A DNA stretch of 64,000 nt, from contig OY744463.1 of assembly GCA_963556145.1 (NCBI GenBank), positions 6,200,001-6,264,000 on the forward strand. Direction: 5' to 3'. The notes beneath the pieces were generated by a model. That model had not been told where the DNA came from, did no database searches, and was given only the letters and a program-made list of their open reading frames with translations. The position numbers and the translations under genes were made by a program. This DNA comes from Hygrocybe punicea (Eukaryota; Basidiomycota; Agaricomycetes; Agaricales; Hygrophoraceae). Below are positions 31,977 through 43,333 of this stretch, piece by piece. Numbering within the stretch: the stretch's first letter is position 1; the number at the start of each line of letters is the position of its first letter.

Positions 31977-33689
31977 TTCCGGTTTTCTACGCTCGTGTCA
32001 GATGGTCGTGGATTGGCTATTTTCGTTGGGCAACATCTTACCTTGTGCCGGGGTAATGGGGTCGTTGCGTTGATTGGTATCGGCTGAGCCTTGAGAATGC
32101 ACACTGGAGAGTGCGTTACGTAATCAGCCACCATAACCTTGATTTGCCGAACTGACTCCGAACTGTACAGTTGCAGACGGCTTGGAAAATCACGCCAAAC
32201 CGCTTCGGGACAGAGGCTGAGGCTCTCCTGGTCAGTCGTCCACCGCAAGGCTTTGAGGTCGTGGAAAATCAGAACAAAATCACGCAGCCGAGACGCTACG
32301 GGGCAGAGGCAATCATCCACCGCCAGTGTTTCACCTGCAAATCACCCGTCACCCGTAATCTCCCCTCGTTTCCAGTACTAGTGGTTCTCTCGCTGGAACT
32401 GCGACATCAAAGAATCTTTCCTATGCCATGAGGTCGGCTGGACTGTAGTCTAGCCACAATCACATTGACTGTGACGCGCGGACGAATTCAATAATGGGGA
32501 GTCTGGGCCTCGCTTGAGTTTATCGGCCTAATACCATCAACACCTGGTACACTGCGTGGGCTCATCGCTCGTGTGTGTGCTTCACTGCTTTGCATCGAGG
32601 ATCAAGACGATTCCTTCCAGGATTTCCTAGGCACTCGGTCTTAGGTCTATCGTTGTACCGCCAGGTTCTACACGTACACCGATTAACGCGCAGTGTGATG
32701 TGGGAATATAACGTGGCCCAGTACACGGCATCATTGAGCACCTCGTCAGATTTTTTTGAACGGCCACAAGAACGGGATGTTATTACAGGTTAATTAAATA
32801 TAGGTACGCCTGATCCTTAGCTGTGTCTGAAGCAGTAATCGTTGTGCTGACTGTGTTCATGCTGCCAAGTACAGTCTAGTAACGAGAGAAAGGCACCTTG
32901 ACTCTCGCTGTAGTCAGATGAGATATCAATGATTGTACGACCAACGTTGTAACGTACGTGATGACACCTGCCCCGACTGCGGTCCTTTCGCCCTGTCCGC
33001 AGATTTTGCCATTGGACGTCGGAGGCAGTGGCCGGACCTCACTCCGGCAATCAAGCTTTAAAGGCATCGATTCCTGATGGCAAATTGTTCCTAAGAGCGG
33101 ATTTGAATTTCTGTCCTGGCCACACTTCATCCATTGCCTTGACAATGGCTCGGTGCTGCAGCTGTGAATCTCGTGCGCTAGCCACGATGAAGGGGCTAAC
33201 TGGCATCGTGTTTGCTCGGGGTTTGAATGCATCCCCATTTGAGTGCTCGCTGACCGGTTGGCTGTTGAAATTCTGATCTGTTCTGGTTTTGAGCAGCAGA
33301 TTATCTGCACACGTTGATGATAATATCCAGAGGTACCTCTGAAACTGAGGTGACTGAGTGCTGAGTGCTGAGTGCTGAGCGCTGAGCGCTGAGTGCACGG
33401 TCGCTTACATAACCATCCGTCACTTGTCCTTATTCATCATCGTCCACCACTGCTTTTCTCCTCTTTTTTTGAAGCCCTTGTCAAGGCTTCAGCGAGGGGG
33501 TTTATTCCCAATCGCACCCTCTCGCTCGCCCGCCTTCATCGCCAACACCTCCCCGACAACCCACCTTCATCCGTGTTTGCCGTCATGACTTCCGATTAAT
33601 AGACACCGCCTAGCTCCAACACACCCCCGTTATCCAACATCTTCACAATATCCTCCTTCTCTACGCCTTCAAACACCCACCCGTACAAC
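31977..33689. other. Intergenic region between eL19 and the kinase
   Basis: 1.7 kb with no recognisable gene. Small frames on both strands (for example about 32047-32320 minus and 33051-33398 minus) have no motif and no splice-consistent extension. It contains a 7-bp tandem repeat (TGAGTGC/TGAGCGC) at about 33351-33392. Pyrimidine-rich stretches just upstream of 33690 fit a fungal core promoter. Confidence 0.35.
33351..33392 (+). repeat. Heptamer minisatellite
   Basis: About six head-to-tail copies of TGAGTGC with C/T variants, about 300 bp upstream of the kinase start. Confidence 0.8.
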
Positions 33690-35501
33690 ATGGCAAATCC
33701 TGACGCTTCCGAGACTGCTGAGGGCGACGGTCCAGACGGCTCTGACAATCCTGTCAACGGTGATATACCCAAATATTCGAACATCCACATGAACACCCTC
33801 AAGAACGACCTCGCTGGCCCTCCGCTAACAACAATCCATTCCGTTCCTCTACCCCCGCCGGAGGTTGGCTCCTACCCTAAAGAACCTGGTCACACCCGTC
33901 CTACCCTCGAAACCCTCATCCTATCGACCAAGGCTGCCGCAAATGGGCACAAGACACCATCCACACCCTCTTCCCCAACCTTCTCCGAGAGCGAGTGTGA
34001 GAGTCGACCATCCACCCGCCCTCCAAGCCAAGCGCCCAGTCGAGCAGGGAGCATGTCAGCGGGCATTTCCGGGGGGAAAGTAGCCACCCCATCGTCAAAG
34101 CCCGCGCCGAAGGACAACCCATCAGTGGCACCTCCTGTTCCGCACCCCGGCAAACCCGCGGTCGTGGCTCACCCTATGAAAGGCAAGAGTGCCTCTGTCC
34201 ACTCCGCCGATGGCGGTGGCCACAAGTTCAACCTCAAGGACTTGCTTGCCTCTGGGCCAAAACTCGTCAGGCGATCGTCCCAACGCTCGACAGGCAGTGG
34301 CAAAAAGTCTGATTCTGACAGCGGTGCCAAGTCGGCCGCTGGAGACAGCACCGCCAGTCTGTCCAAGAAGTATGGCGTGTGTCAGAAAGTCGCTATCGGC
34401 AAGGGCGCAACCTCCGTTGTTCGACTGGCGCACAAGTGGGACCGGAGTGAAGAGAAGCTGTACGCTGTCAAGGCGAGTGGTTTGGATATGCATCCTCTGG
34501 CTGGAAGCTCAAAGTTTCTTGTAGGAGTTTCGAAAGAGACGCAAGAACGAATCAGAGAAGGAATACGTCAAGAAGCTTACAGCAGAGTTCTGCATCTCCT
34601 CGACTTTGCATCACGTCAACATCGTAGAGACAGTAGATCTCGTGCAAGACGAGAACCAGAAGTGGTGCGAGGTGATGGAGTTTTGTCCGGGTGGGGACCT
34701 TTACGCCGCCATCAAAAAGGGAGGAATGTCGCCCAGCGAAGTCGAATGTTGCTTCAAGCAAATCCTCAATGGTGTGGCATACCTGCACAGCCAAGGTGTG
34801 GCTCACCGTGACATCAAGCCGGAGAATCTCTTTTTCGACACAAAGGGCCACTTGAAGGTGAGATATTCATTTTTACTCAACCGTCCTCGATGTCTCTCGA
34901 TTGAGTCTCGATATATCAGATCGGAGATTATGGGGCTTCGACTGTGTATCGCCTGCCTTGGGAGGCAACAATTCATATGTCTACAGGACTTTGCGGAAGC
35001 GAACCGTACATCGCTCCAGAACAGTTCCTGGGCAAACGTAAGCCAGACTAGCCAATTCATCCCAGGCAGGCACCTAACTGTCTGTCTGTCTGTTGCCATT
35101 ACACCCGCCCTGATCTGGTACGATACATAGCGTATGACGCTCGTTTGGTGGATATATGGGCTTGCGGCATAGTGTACTACTGCCTCCACTTCCAGGAGCT
35201 ACCCTGGCGGGTCGCCCAACCGTCGGACCAGCTCTATACGGCTTACGCCCAGGCTTGTGCTTCATCACAGCCAGCGCAGTCATCCTGCCCACCGACCATC
35301 AATAATCTGTCGCCGCGGGCATGCAGACCCCTGCTTCGGAAGATGCTGGATCCTGAAGCCAAGCTGCGTTCGACAATCGAGGAAGTGATTGCGCACCCGT
35401 GGCTGCAGAGTATTGAAGTGTGTCATGCCGTTGCGAAACCGACACACATACATGTGCATGCGAGGGCGTTGGCTCGGGCGCAGTTTCCCAATCTCGTTTG
35501 A
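33690..35501 (+). CDS. Ser/Thr protein kinase, HAL4/HAL5 (NPR1-like) family
   Basis: Fungal-specific kinases of this group regulate plasma-membrane transporters and cation homeostasis. Exons: 33690-34472, 34525-34857, 34920-35037, 35131-35501; 534 residues. The first 220 residues are Ser/Pro-rich and low-complexity. The kinase domain follows: VAIGKGATSVVRLAHKWD (Gly loop), YAVK (ATP lysine), then EFRKRRKNESEKEYVKKL, HHVNIVETVDL, EVMEFCPGGDLYAAIKKG, VAHRDIKPENLFF (catalytic loop), IGDYGAS (DFG position reads DYG), LCGSEPYIAPEQF and DARLVDIWACGIVYYCLHF. Intron 1 begins with GC rather than GT (34473-34524); the GC site is needed for the family junction AVK|EFRKRR. The 3' end continues past the kinase domain with a short basic tail. 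Confidence 0.92.
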
Positions 35502-35844
35502 TAAGACCGTGCTCCGAGTTGTCATTTTCAAAACTTTCTCCCCCTTCGCTTTTGCTACCCCGGCCACGGAAGCATACATGCAGTCCTGCGAGCTCTCTAT
35601 GTTTCGCGCCCATTTCCCCTTTCCTTTGATGCTTTAGCTTTTCCTTCCCTTTTTTTTCTTCCTTTGCATCATTGTCCCTTGATATTATTCTATTGATGTA
35701 ATACTCTTTGATAGGCTTTTATGAAATGTTTTATGGCTTTTATGCGACCAACGTCTGGACACGAAGATGCTTTCAGGACCGTTTCAGAGTGAACTATTGT
35801 GATTATTAGCATTCGCTCCCACTCATGGTAACTTTTGTCTGCGG
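35502..35844. other. Kinase 3' flank
   Basis: Non-coding; contains T-rich sequence at about 35640-35720 suited to a 3' UTR. No further gene seen. Confidence 0.3.
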
Positions 35845-36735
35845 TGTTCATTGACGGCGTAAAATCTCCACGACACTGCTAGCCATCGGGATCGTCGATC
35901 GAGGAAGACGTCCCACATACAACACCGAATCGCTCTCCATTACTTTGTTCTCGCTTTCAAATGAACGTCAGTTACTTACTCCCCAAAACAACAAGACATA
36001 AACCGATGTGCCGCGAGAAGGACGCCAAGGCGAAGCGGCTCATGAAGAATGTCTCGCCCGTACCGAGACCTCGAGGAACAGCCTACAAACCAAAGACAAG
36101 TGACCAAAGAAAGCCCTGCACAGGGACGTGTCGATAGCGTCAGTGCTGATATAAATATCACTGGCATAACGCAACAGGTGCCACACACTCGTCAGTCCAG
36201 CCTTCCCCTCCCACGTTAAACTGACGGTAATAAAATCTCCCCGGCACCACGAGTCATCGAGGTCGTAATCTACGCCATCGAGGCAATACCAAAAGGTTCT
36301 CCATTACTTTGTTCTCGCTGCCCCAATGTACGTTGACTCGTGGGCAATCATCCCCCCCGTCCCGCCCCCGAATAAAATACTAATAAGACCCCATGTGCAG
36401 ACGAGAAGCGAAGCACGACAAAGACGAAACAGATCGACTTCGAGAATTTTCGTGGAATACCTACAAACCAAGGACGACTCGGATTGGCCAAAGACGGTGG
36501 TTGGCGCCGATGAATAGGTCAACATCACAAACGGCGTCAACCCGAAGTAAGTTATGGCCTTGTCCCTTACCAGTGCGAAACTGTAGCTCAGGCTCATGTT
36601 ACGCGCTTCTCTCCGAGGCGATATACATTATGTGTGCAGACGAGAACAAAAATGCTTAACAGCTAATAAGGCCATGTTCGGGAATACCCACACTGACATG
36701 AGGAAGAAGTCAGTCGGCGCCGAAGGCTTTTTGGG
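35845..36735 (+). pseudogene. Three decayed copies of VPS4 5' exons
   Basis: Copy 1 (about 35845-36175), copy 2 (about 36221-36560) and copy 3 (about 36630-36735) each resemble the 5' part of VPS4 at about 44490-44860. Shared landmarks: GCCATCGGGATCG or its equivalent, ATCGAGGAAGACGTC, CCATTACTTTGTTCTCGCT followed by an intron with the same position, GTGCAGACGAGAA, AAGGCGAAGCGGCTCAT, CTCGCCCGTACCGAGACCTC, GTCGGCGCCGA and GGTCAACATCACAAACGGCG. All have frameshifts and stops. Because intron sequence is retained, they come from DNA duplication rather than from mRNA. The AAA domain is absent. Confidence 0.75.
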
Positions 36736-36952
36736 ACCATGGAACATGTCGAGGAATGCACTTGTACTCCCGCACAATCATGTGTTGACTGTGATCTGTC
36801 CTACTAGAGTCGATCCACAGCCCTGCATAATTAAATTTACCAACGAAAAGATTATGACTACCTAAATACGGCGATAGATATCGGATTCAATCATATATAT
36901 ATAATGGTTGCTATCATCCAACGCTGGGTCCAAGTCGGTACGATGATAGTAG
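36736..36952. other. Short intergenic stretch
   Basis: No feature beyond TATATA near 36895. Confidence 0.3.
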
Positions 36953-37477
36953 TCACAGCCAACCCGCATCCCTAAGCAACCTCCGTACGTGTGGGGTATC
37001 AGGTTTGATCTCCCCATTTAGAGGCGCAAAGTACTTGCGAATCTTGTCGGAGAACACAACTGGGTAGAATAGACCCTCTTTCTGCAACGATGGGTTTGAA
37101 ATGGGCGCATTAGTGCGTGGGATAACGGACCTGGCGGGTTGGGCCTATGCGTGTGGTTTGGCCGGACACTCTGCCTGTGTACCAATTGCCACCGACAGTT
37201 CTGATCCACACTTCTTCGCCAGGCTGTGTCATTAAATGGGGTGTCATTAAAATTTTTGGTGGGTTTGCTTGCACAAAAGTACAGGGAGACATACACGGAA
37301 CGAATATTCCCATGGCTCATCGAGGTCGTGTGGTTGTGGCTCACAGTACGTGCCCTCGCTGTCGCCGTCGCCCCACGAGTCTAGCTCGTGCAGGTCTGCA
37401 GGGCGGAGTTTCTGCAATGCGCGGGGGACGTTGGCATGTTGCATCCTGGCAGCTTTCCTTGGACTGATGGACGGCAT
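36953..37477 (-). CDS. Small SH3-like-fold protein of unknown function (134 aa)
   Basis: Three exons: 37477-37295 (MPSISPRKAARMQHANVPRA...EPWEYSFR), 37223-37131 (PGEEVWIRTVGGNWYTGRVS) and 37081-36953 (KEGLFYPVVFSDKIRKYFAP ... HVRRLLRDAGWL). Introns are 71 and 49 bp, all phase 0 with GT-AG ends. The sequence GEEVWIRTxGGxWYxGxVSG followed by FYPVVFSDKIRKYF reads like a small beta-barrel of SH3/Tudor type, common among agaric hypothetical proteins. No function known to me. The frame is intact. Confidence 0.72.
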
Positions 37478-37849
37478 AGAATATCGATGTATGATATTTG
37501 GTGTGAAATAACGTTAACGACGCGTCAACTGGGGCACCAATGGAGTCTTTCTGAAAGAGTGCTGAGCAGGCGAGAGGGTGGAGCCCGCTCGCTCACATAT
37601 ATATATATATAGAGAGAGGGCAGGGTGGACATGGTGGCCTTGCTGGCTTTGTCACGAACATGTCGGCTTTGGCTGCAATGCCACAATCACAAAAACAACG
37701 ACTTACCTTTGTTGTTGGCCCCAAGTGGAGTTTTTGTTTGCCTTTTCTGCTGCCCTCCGTGCTGGACAATAATGCAATAGGATAAGTCTATGCAGAATTT
37801 GTGGTCCGTGGAAGATGGCCAGTCATTCTGATCCGGTTGAGTATAATAG
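37478..37849. other. Intergenic, upstream of SH3-like gene
   Basis: TA/GA simple repeat at about 37597-37620; otherwise nothing recognisable. The border of the duplicated CAND1 segment lies near 37850. Confidence 0.3.
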
Positions 37850-40190
37850 GGTTGCCGAGATCACTCTGCTGGTTGGGAATCAGTTCATTAAACATGATCC
37901 GGCACGACAATCGATGTTTCCATTCCTGTTGACCATCGTAACAACAGAATTATGCTGGTGATGAGGGAGACAAAGACGAAGACGAAGGCATGGCTGACGC
38001 TGAAGACGAAGACACGACGACGACGCAGAGCTCGAGTGAGTATAATATATCTCAATTACATTTTGCCTCTGGAACATGGTCTTGGATCAGGTACTCTGAC
38101 GACGAGGACACTTCTTACAAAATACGCCGGTCAGCCACCAAATTGCTGGCAGCACGCGCCCAGAACTTCTTGTGTCGATATAGGAAGTGATCGCGAAGAG
38201 ACAGTCCGCCTAAGTCAATTCAAGTCTGTCAAGACGCCTCCCGCCAGGTTTTGGACTGTTACATGCATTACTTGATGTCCTCCCAGGACCAGGACCCCGA
38301 TCATGTCTATTCTGTCTCAGTCAGCTACGACGTCTACTTCAACTCTTCACCTAACCTGTCTTTCTTTCTTGGCCCTCTTCTTCGCGACCCATTCACCGCC
38401 AATATTGTCTGGTTCCCTTCCCGGACTCACGCCAGTCCTAATTAAGCTGCTTTGAGAGAAACATCCTCGTATCGCCTCGGAGACGTTCCGTGTGTTCTCT
38501 GCTCTTTTGAACGCAATAAAGCCCATCAGAAGTGCCGATTGGGTTGATCTTGTGTACGAGCAAGCTGTTCTTAGGTTGAGCAGTCATGATACGGATGCAG
38601 AAGTGCGGTCGCGTGCAGAGGAGTGTATTGGAGATTTATGGATTTGTGCGACGGATATCCTCAAGGGAAAGAATAAGACGGAGTGGGAATTCATTTGTCG
38701 GACAACGGGCAAGACTGAGGGTGCTGTCAAGGTCGTGACGAAAGTGGCAAAAGATGTGACTGTCAGCGACGAGTGGATTTATGGATGTGTGGCGTGGTTG
38801 ATGGGTTTGATGAGAAAGAGTGGGAGAAGCGGGAAGGGCGACATATTTGTTGCTTTAGATGTGCTGTTAAGAAGGTGTTTCTCTTCCGCAATGCCAAAAA
38901 AAAAACAGGACTAATGTTGTCTTAGTTATTCCGTCGTACCACACGACCTGCCCTCGGAACTTGTTCCTCAAATTAAGACCTACGTCTCTACGACTGACAT
39001 CTCCCTCCTTTCTCAAACTCTGGCCATTCTCGCTCTCTTGCTTGAACTCGCTCCATCAACGACCTTCCCGGAGGTAGAACGTGACCTCCTTTCAGGTGTC
39101 TACGATGTCGCACACTCGCCTCTTGTCTCTGGCGCGGCATTAGACTCTGCACTGGCGTTCATGTGTTCAAATTTTTAGAAGGGGTCTAAGGCTAAGACTA
39201 GTAATGTCGTGTGCTGAGTTTGCTCATTCTTGGAGAACTGGGGCGGTTCGTGTATGTGTTTGTGATCTCCGTCGGGCGGACTCTGATGGAGTATGTGATA
39301 ACAGCGATATGTCAAAAGGATACATTCAGCCATGCCATCGACCATTTTGGTGCCGAGCAAGAAGAAATTCGTACTGCCGCAGCATTTGCTGCAGGTTTGT
39401 TTTTCTGAAATCATGTTGTCGATATCGAATAACATTCAGTGTTAGGTAACATCGCCATTGGGAACCTTCACTAGTTCCTTCCCGTGATTGTCAAGATGGT
39501 TCAAAGTGATCCCAAGAAACGTTTACTGTCCTTGCATGCCCTGAAAGAGGTTTGATGGACAACTGCGTCAATTATTTGCTTCTATTCACCGAAGATAACT
39601 ATATGTTGCTACACACTGCTCTCATGGGCAGTTGGAAGGCGTAGCGGAGATGTCGTGGGTGCCACTGTTCGAGAACTCTGAAAATTCGGAAGAAACGACT
39701 CGGAATGTAGCTGCTGCGTGTCTTGGAAAGTTAGCAACCACGCAACCGTCCCGATATTTACCACAACTGCATGTGAGTCTGCCCCCGTTTCACGAACCTG
39801 GTTGAGCTTGACACGTGCTTGAATAAATTAGACTTGCACGAGTTCCTCGGCCAGGTGCTTCCAGGGCTGTCGGACGCCTCTGTGCGAGATCAAGGTGATC
39901 TCGCACATAATGCTCTTCCGGCTCTCGCAGGTAGCCCCCGCTGCGGTGTCCCAGCGCCTCGACGAAGCGACGTCGCAGCTGGAAAAGACGATGAAGGGCG
40001 CGACGGTCACGAAGGACACTGTGAAGCAGGATCTTGAGCGGGCTGCGGAGTTGCAAAGGAGCGCGTTGAGGGCTGTGGCGGCGTTGAGCAGGGGTGTCTC
40101 CGCGGTTTGACGCTTCTGCGGAAGATCTGAAGAAGAGCGCGACGTGGGGTGCGGAGTTCAAGGAGTTGGTTGGGGCATAGTCGGCTGGGT
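37850..40190 (+). pseudogene. Inverted, decayed copy of the 3' half of CAND1
   Basis: The plus strand matches the minus-strand CAND1 gene from about 57665 down to 54282. Intact fragments include 38492-38914 (MFSALLNAIKPIRSADWVDL ... GCVAWLMGLMRKSGRSGKG), nearly identical to the functional exon. There are also pieces at 39211-39408 (LLILGELGRFVYVFVISVGR), 39640-39775 and 39830-40180. Large internal deletions (for example most of the exon after the SATKLLAA equivalent near 38150), frameshifts and lost splice sites show it is non-functional. Introns are retained in the copied parts. Confidence 0.88.
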
Positions 40191-40309
40191 GGTTTACTTT
40201 TGGGAAGTGTAAGTGTTTTTTTCAGTTAATGATAATAGTTACACAGCTAAGCTAAGCTATTATTATGCTTGAAGGAGGATACAAAGGTATCTTCGAATCC
40301 ATCCATCTC

Positions 40310-40577
40310 TTAGCCGAATAACCTCTTCCTGATAACAGCCCAAGCGCGTTTACGTTCCTCGATAGCGCCGCCGCCGCCAAGCACGGATTTGTTCTCTATG
40401 GCTCGGCGGCTCAAATAAGGTATAACCAACCATGTGAAATAAATAAAACACACCTCAGATAATGCGCCATACAGTACGTATCTGTTACCAATCAGTGAGA
40501 CAGAGAGAAGAATACACTTGATGACAAAAGGTGATCTCAACCTCGTTTTTCCCACCAAATAATCGGTCAGCGCCAGT
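40310..40577 (-). pseudogene. Inverted copy of the last exons of proline dehydrogenase
   Basis: The minus strand reads LVGKTRLRSPFVIK, RYVLYGALSEV and PYLSRRAIENKSVLGGGGAI, ending KRLFG, matching the C-terminus of the gene at 51539-54006. The intron positions are kept but the introns themselves have changed in length. Together with the CAND1 copy it shows that one contiguous segment, spanning the tails of both convergent genes, was duplicated in inverted orientation. Confidence 0.85.
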
Positions 40578-40960
40578 GTTGTACTGTCATGACCAAGTCG
40601 TGACTAGTCATTGACTGTCATTGACAGTCAAATTTGTCTTGACCATAGCTACTAGACTCTGTGCCAGAGGTCAACCGGTCAAGACTTGGGTTTCGGTGTC
40701 CTTTTCTTCTTGCCGGGGATAATCTGATCACATGATCTGATCACATGCATTCGCGTTCAATTGTTTATCGCAGTAACGTGACCAGTCATGCACTCATGAT
40801 CGAAAGAACAAAGAAAAAAAACCGGTCAACAACACGCAAGAAACACCACCCAACACCAACAACAATAATAACAAAAGAAACCTTCTCGGCTTGTCGGCAT
40901 AATATTATAGAGCTTGCGTTAACCCGACGACTTCAACTTGAACCTGTTCATTTGCCCGAC
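40578..40960. other. P450 upstream region
   Basis: Contains repeated GACTAGTCATTGACTGTCATTGACAG words (about 40598-40630), two TGATCACATG motifs (about 40723-40748) and an A-rich leader. It is presumed promoter/5' UTR of the P450; no gene. Confidence 0.35.
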
Positions 40961-43058
40961 ATGATTTGGAAAATTTTCCTCGTTCTCCTCCTCGTCCTCC
41001 TCGTCAGGGCGTTGTGGTGGATCGTCAACACCGTCTTGATTGCTCCATTGTTCGACCCCCTCAGAAATTTGCCTGGCCCGGATGCCTCCATGTTTGAAAG
41101 TCATATGAGTCAAGTAGCGAAGTGAGATAAATCAATTGGTGTAACTACATAATTGACACGTCTTTTCTAGCCCTAATATCACTGCAGACACAAATACTCA
41201 GTGGGTCAAGACATATGGCAAAACTTATCGCTTTCACGGGTTCGGCAAAGTAGGTTCATTGGTGTATTTGCTTGTTTGAGACTAGTACTCATCCCACGTC
41301 TGGCGTAATGTCAGTGCGATTACCGCTTGATGTCTTTTGACTTCCGGACTGTGTCTCACATTCTTAATTCACCAAATTACGAGAAACCATGGCAAACTCG
41401 CAAATTGTTGTCGATGTGGTTTGGCCAAGGTGACATCAAAATTTTCTTTGCCCTCTCAATATCTTACACGCGAACTTCAATGTCTAGGTGTATTTTCTGT
41501 GGAGGGCGCCGAACACAAACAACAGGTAACCGTCATCTTGAAAAACACATCTTACACGTACGACCTGACTGGTCTCATATTCCTAGCGAAAATTAATTGC
41601 CCCAGCATTCACAATGGCTTCTGTGAAAGCTCTGACACCTATATTTTCTCTAAAGGCAGAAGAGCTCCGAGATCGCTGGGATTCCCTTGTTTCCCAAGAT
41701 CATGACGAATCTGGCACCGAGACCCAAAAAACCACATCTGACCCTGGGGATGCCACAATCATAGATGTAGCTCACTGGGTGGCCCGTGCTACATTTGACG
41801 TGGTTGGCCTTGCTGGTTTCGACCACCACTTCGACTCACTCCGTGGCGAGTCCGAAGAGTTGTATCTTGCGTATCGCCGGATGTTCAATGCCATTGAAAA
41901 AAGTGTCGGAATCAGAAACCTTCTGAACTTATATTTTCCTCTTTTGGAGAAACTTTGGGCAAGCCCGCCAATGTATTTGTTTCATTTGGTTGTTGTATTT
42001 ATTCTTTTGATTACAGCCGGACGAAGTCGCTAAGGTAGTCCGCACCAGTCACCCCGTCATCCACAAGACAGGCCAACAACTAGTCGACGACAAGAAAACT
42101 AGAATTCTGGCAGAAAAATCCAGTCCAAACGATATCCATGAAAGAGATTTCCTCAGTCTACTGAGTAAGTTCAAACTTCCAGCGCTCATGCGATTTCTAA
42201 TCCCAAGTTATTACACAGTCAAATCAAATCTCTCGACCGACCCGTCTAAACGACTGTCCGACTCGGCACTTCTCGAACAAATCTCCACATTCCTATTTGC
42301 TGGCTCAGATTCTACCTCGCTCGCCATCGCCTACTGCCTCCACTATCTCTCCCTCTACCCCGAAGTTCAAACGCGTCTCCGCGATGAGATCTTTTCTGTC
42401 CCTCTCGATCAAAAGTTACCCTCCCCTGACTCAACTGCGCCACCCCAAACCAGACGTACCGATGCCCTCGAGGAACTCCCATACCTCGACAGTGTCGTCC
42501 GTGAGACCCTCCGCATGTCCCCTCCAGTGCACAGTACCATCCGTATCCCTATCGCCGACGACCTCATTCCCATCTCGCAGCCTGTACAAATGCGCGACGG
42601 CACCATTATACCCGCCGGCGGTCACATCCCGATCCGCAAAAACACCTATATACACATCCCAATCGAAGGGCTGAATCTGAGTGAAGACATCTGGGGAAAT
42701 GACTCAAGGGTGTTCAAGTGCGTGACATTTCGCAACCCCCGTCTTGAGTCTAGTTCGTTGCTAATACCTTTTCGACAGCCCCGACCGCTGGAAGAACCTG
42801 CCATCCACTGCGCGCGCGCCCATGCACCCAGGCCTTGCGAACCTCATGTCGTTCTCCTTTGGCCCGCATTCCTGCATTGGGACCAAGTTCTCGATTTCGG
42901 AGATCAAGGTGTTCGTCGCAACACTGCTGCCACACTTTGTCTTTGAGCCTGTGGAACGTATTGCCAAATTCAACGCGGTGTTGACAAGGCCGTATGTATC
43001 TAACACGTATTCACTTGGATCGAGATTGCCTCTCAAGGTGAGGAGGTATGTTAGATAG
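40961..43058 (+). CDS. Cytochrome P450 monooxygenase (microsomal, class II)
   Basis: Eight exons: 40961-41121, 41171-41249, 41315-41429, 41488-41525, 41587-41958, 42017-42164, 42219-42717, 42779-43058; 563 residues. An N-terminal membrane anchor (IFLVLLLVLLVRALWWIVNT) is followed by the proline hinge LRNLPGPD. Other features: YGKTYRFHGFG, FDFRTVSHILNSPNY, GAEHKQQRKLIAPAFT (C-helix), I-helix FLFAGSDSTSLAIAY, K-helix ETLR in VVRETLRMSPPVHSTIR, NPDRW, and the heme-binding loop FSFGPHSCIG with the thiolate Cys. The intron at 41959-42016 has a GC donor (LEKLW|PDEVAK). It is complete and apparently functional. Substrate unknown; the family number cannot be set without comparison. Confidence 0.92.
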
Positions 43059-43333
43059 GTGCGAGTCTGGGATTACACGTAATCTTAACGTATCTATAGT
43101 GGCCCCGAAATTGTATAATATTTCGGTTCTCCCAACCATGTGTATTATTATATCCCAAGGTATATGATGTCAAATGTTTCCATCCATGTACTCAGTCGTA
43201 AGACTACGACCAAATTCATCAGAACAGCTATCGTCTCGTTTTTTTATACTTCTGGCAACTTGCCCTTGCTAAACTCGCGAATCACTTGCTTGGTCTGCTT
43301 GTGTACGAGACATTCTGAGGCAATGAATTATGG
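43059..43333. other. Intergenic between P450 and MYND gene (convergent 3' ends)
   Basis: Non-coding, AT-leaning; nothing recognisable. Confidence 0.3.

Noticed and set aside
31946..32320. Minus-strand ORF of 124 aa upstream of eL19
   Set aside because: No motif, overlaps the eL19 start in another frame, and lies where the eL19 promoter should be.
32876..33400. ORFs on both strands near 33 kb
   Set aside because: No domain, no splice partners, and partly made of the heptamer minisatellite.
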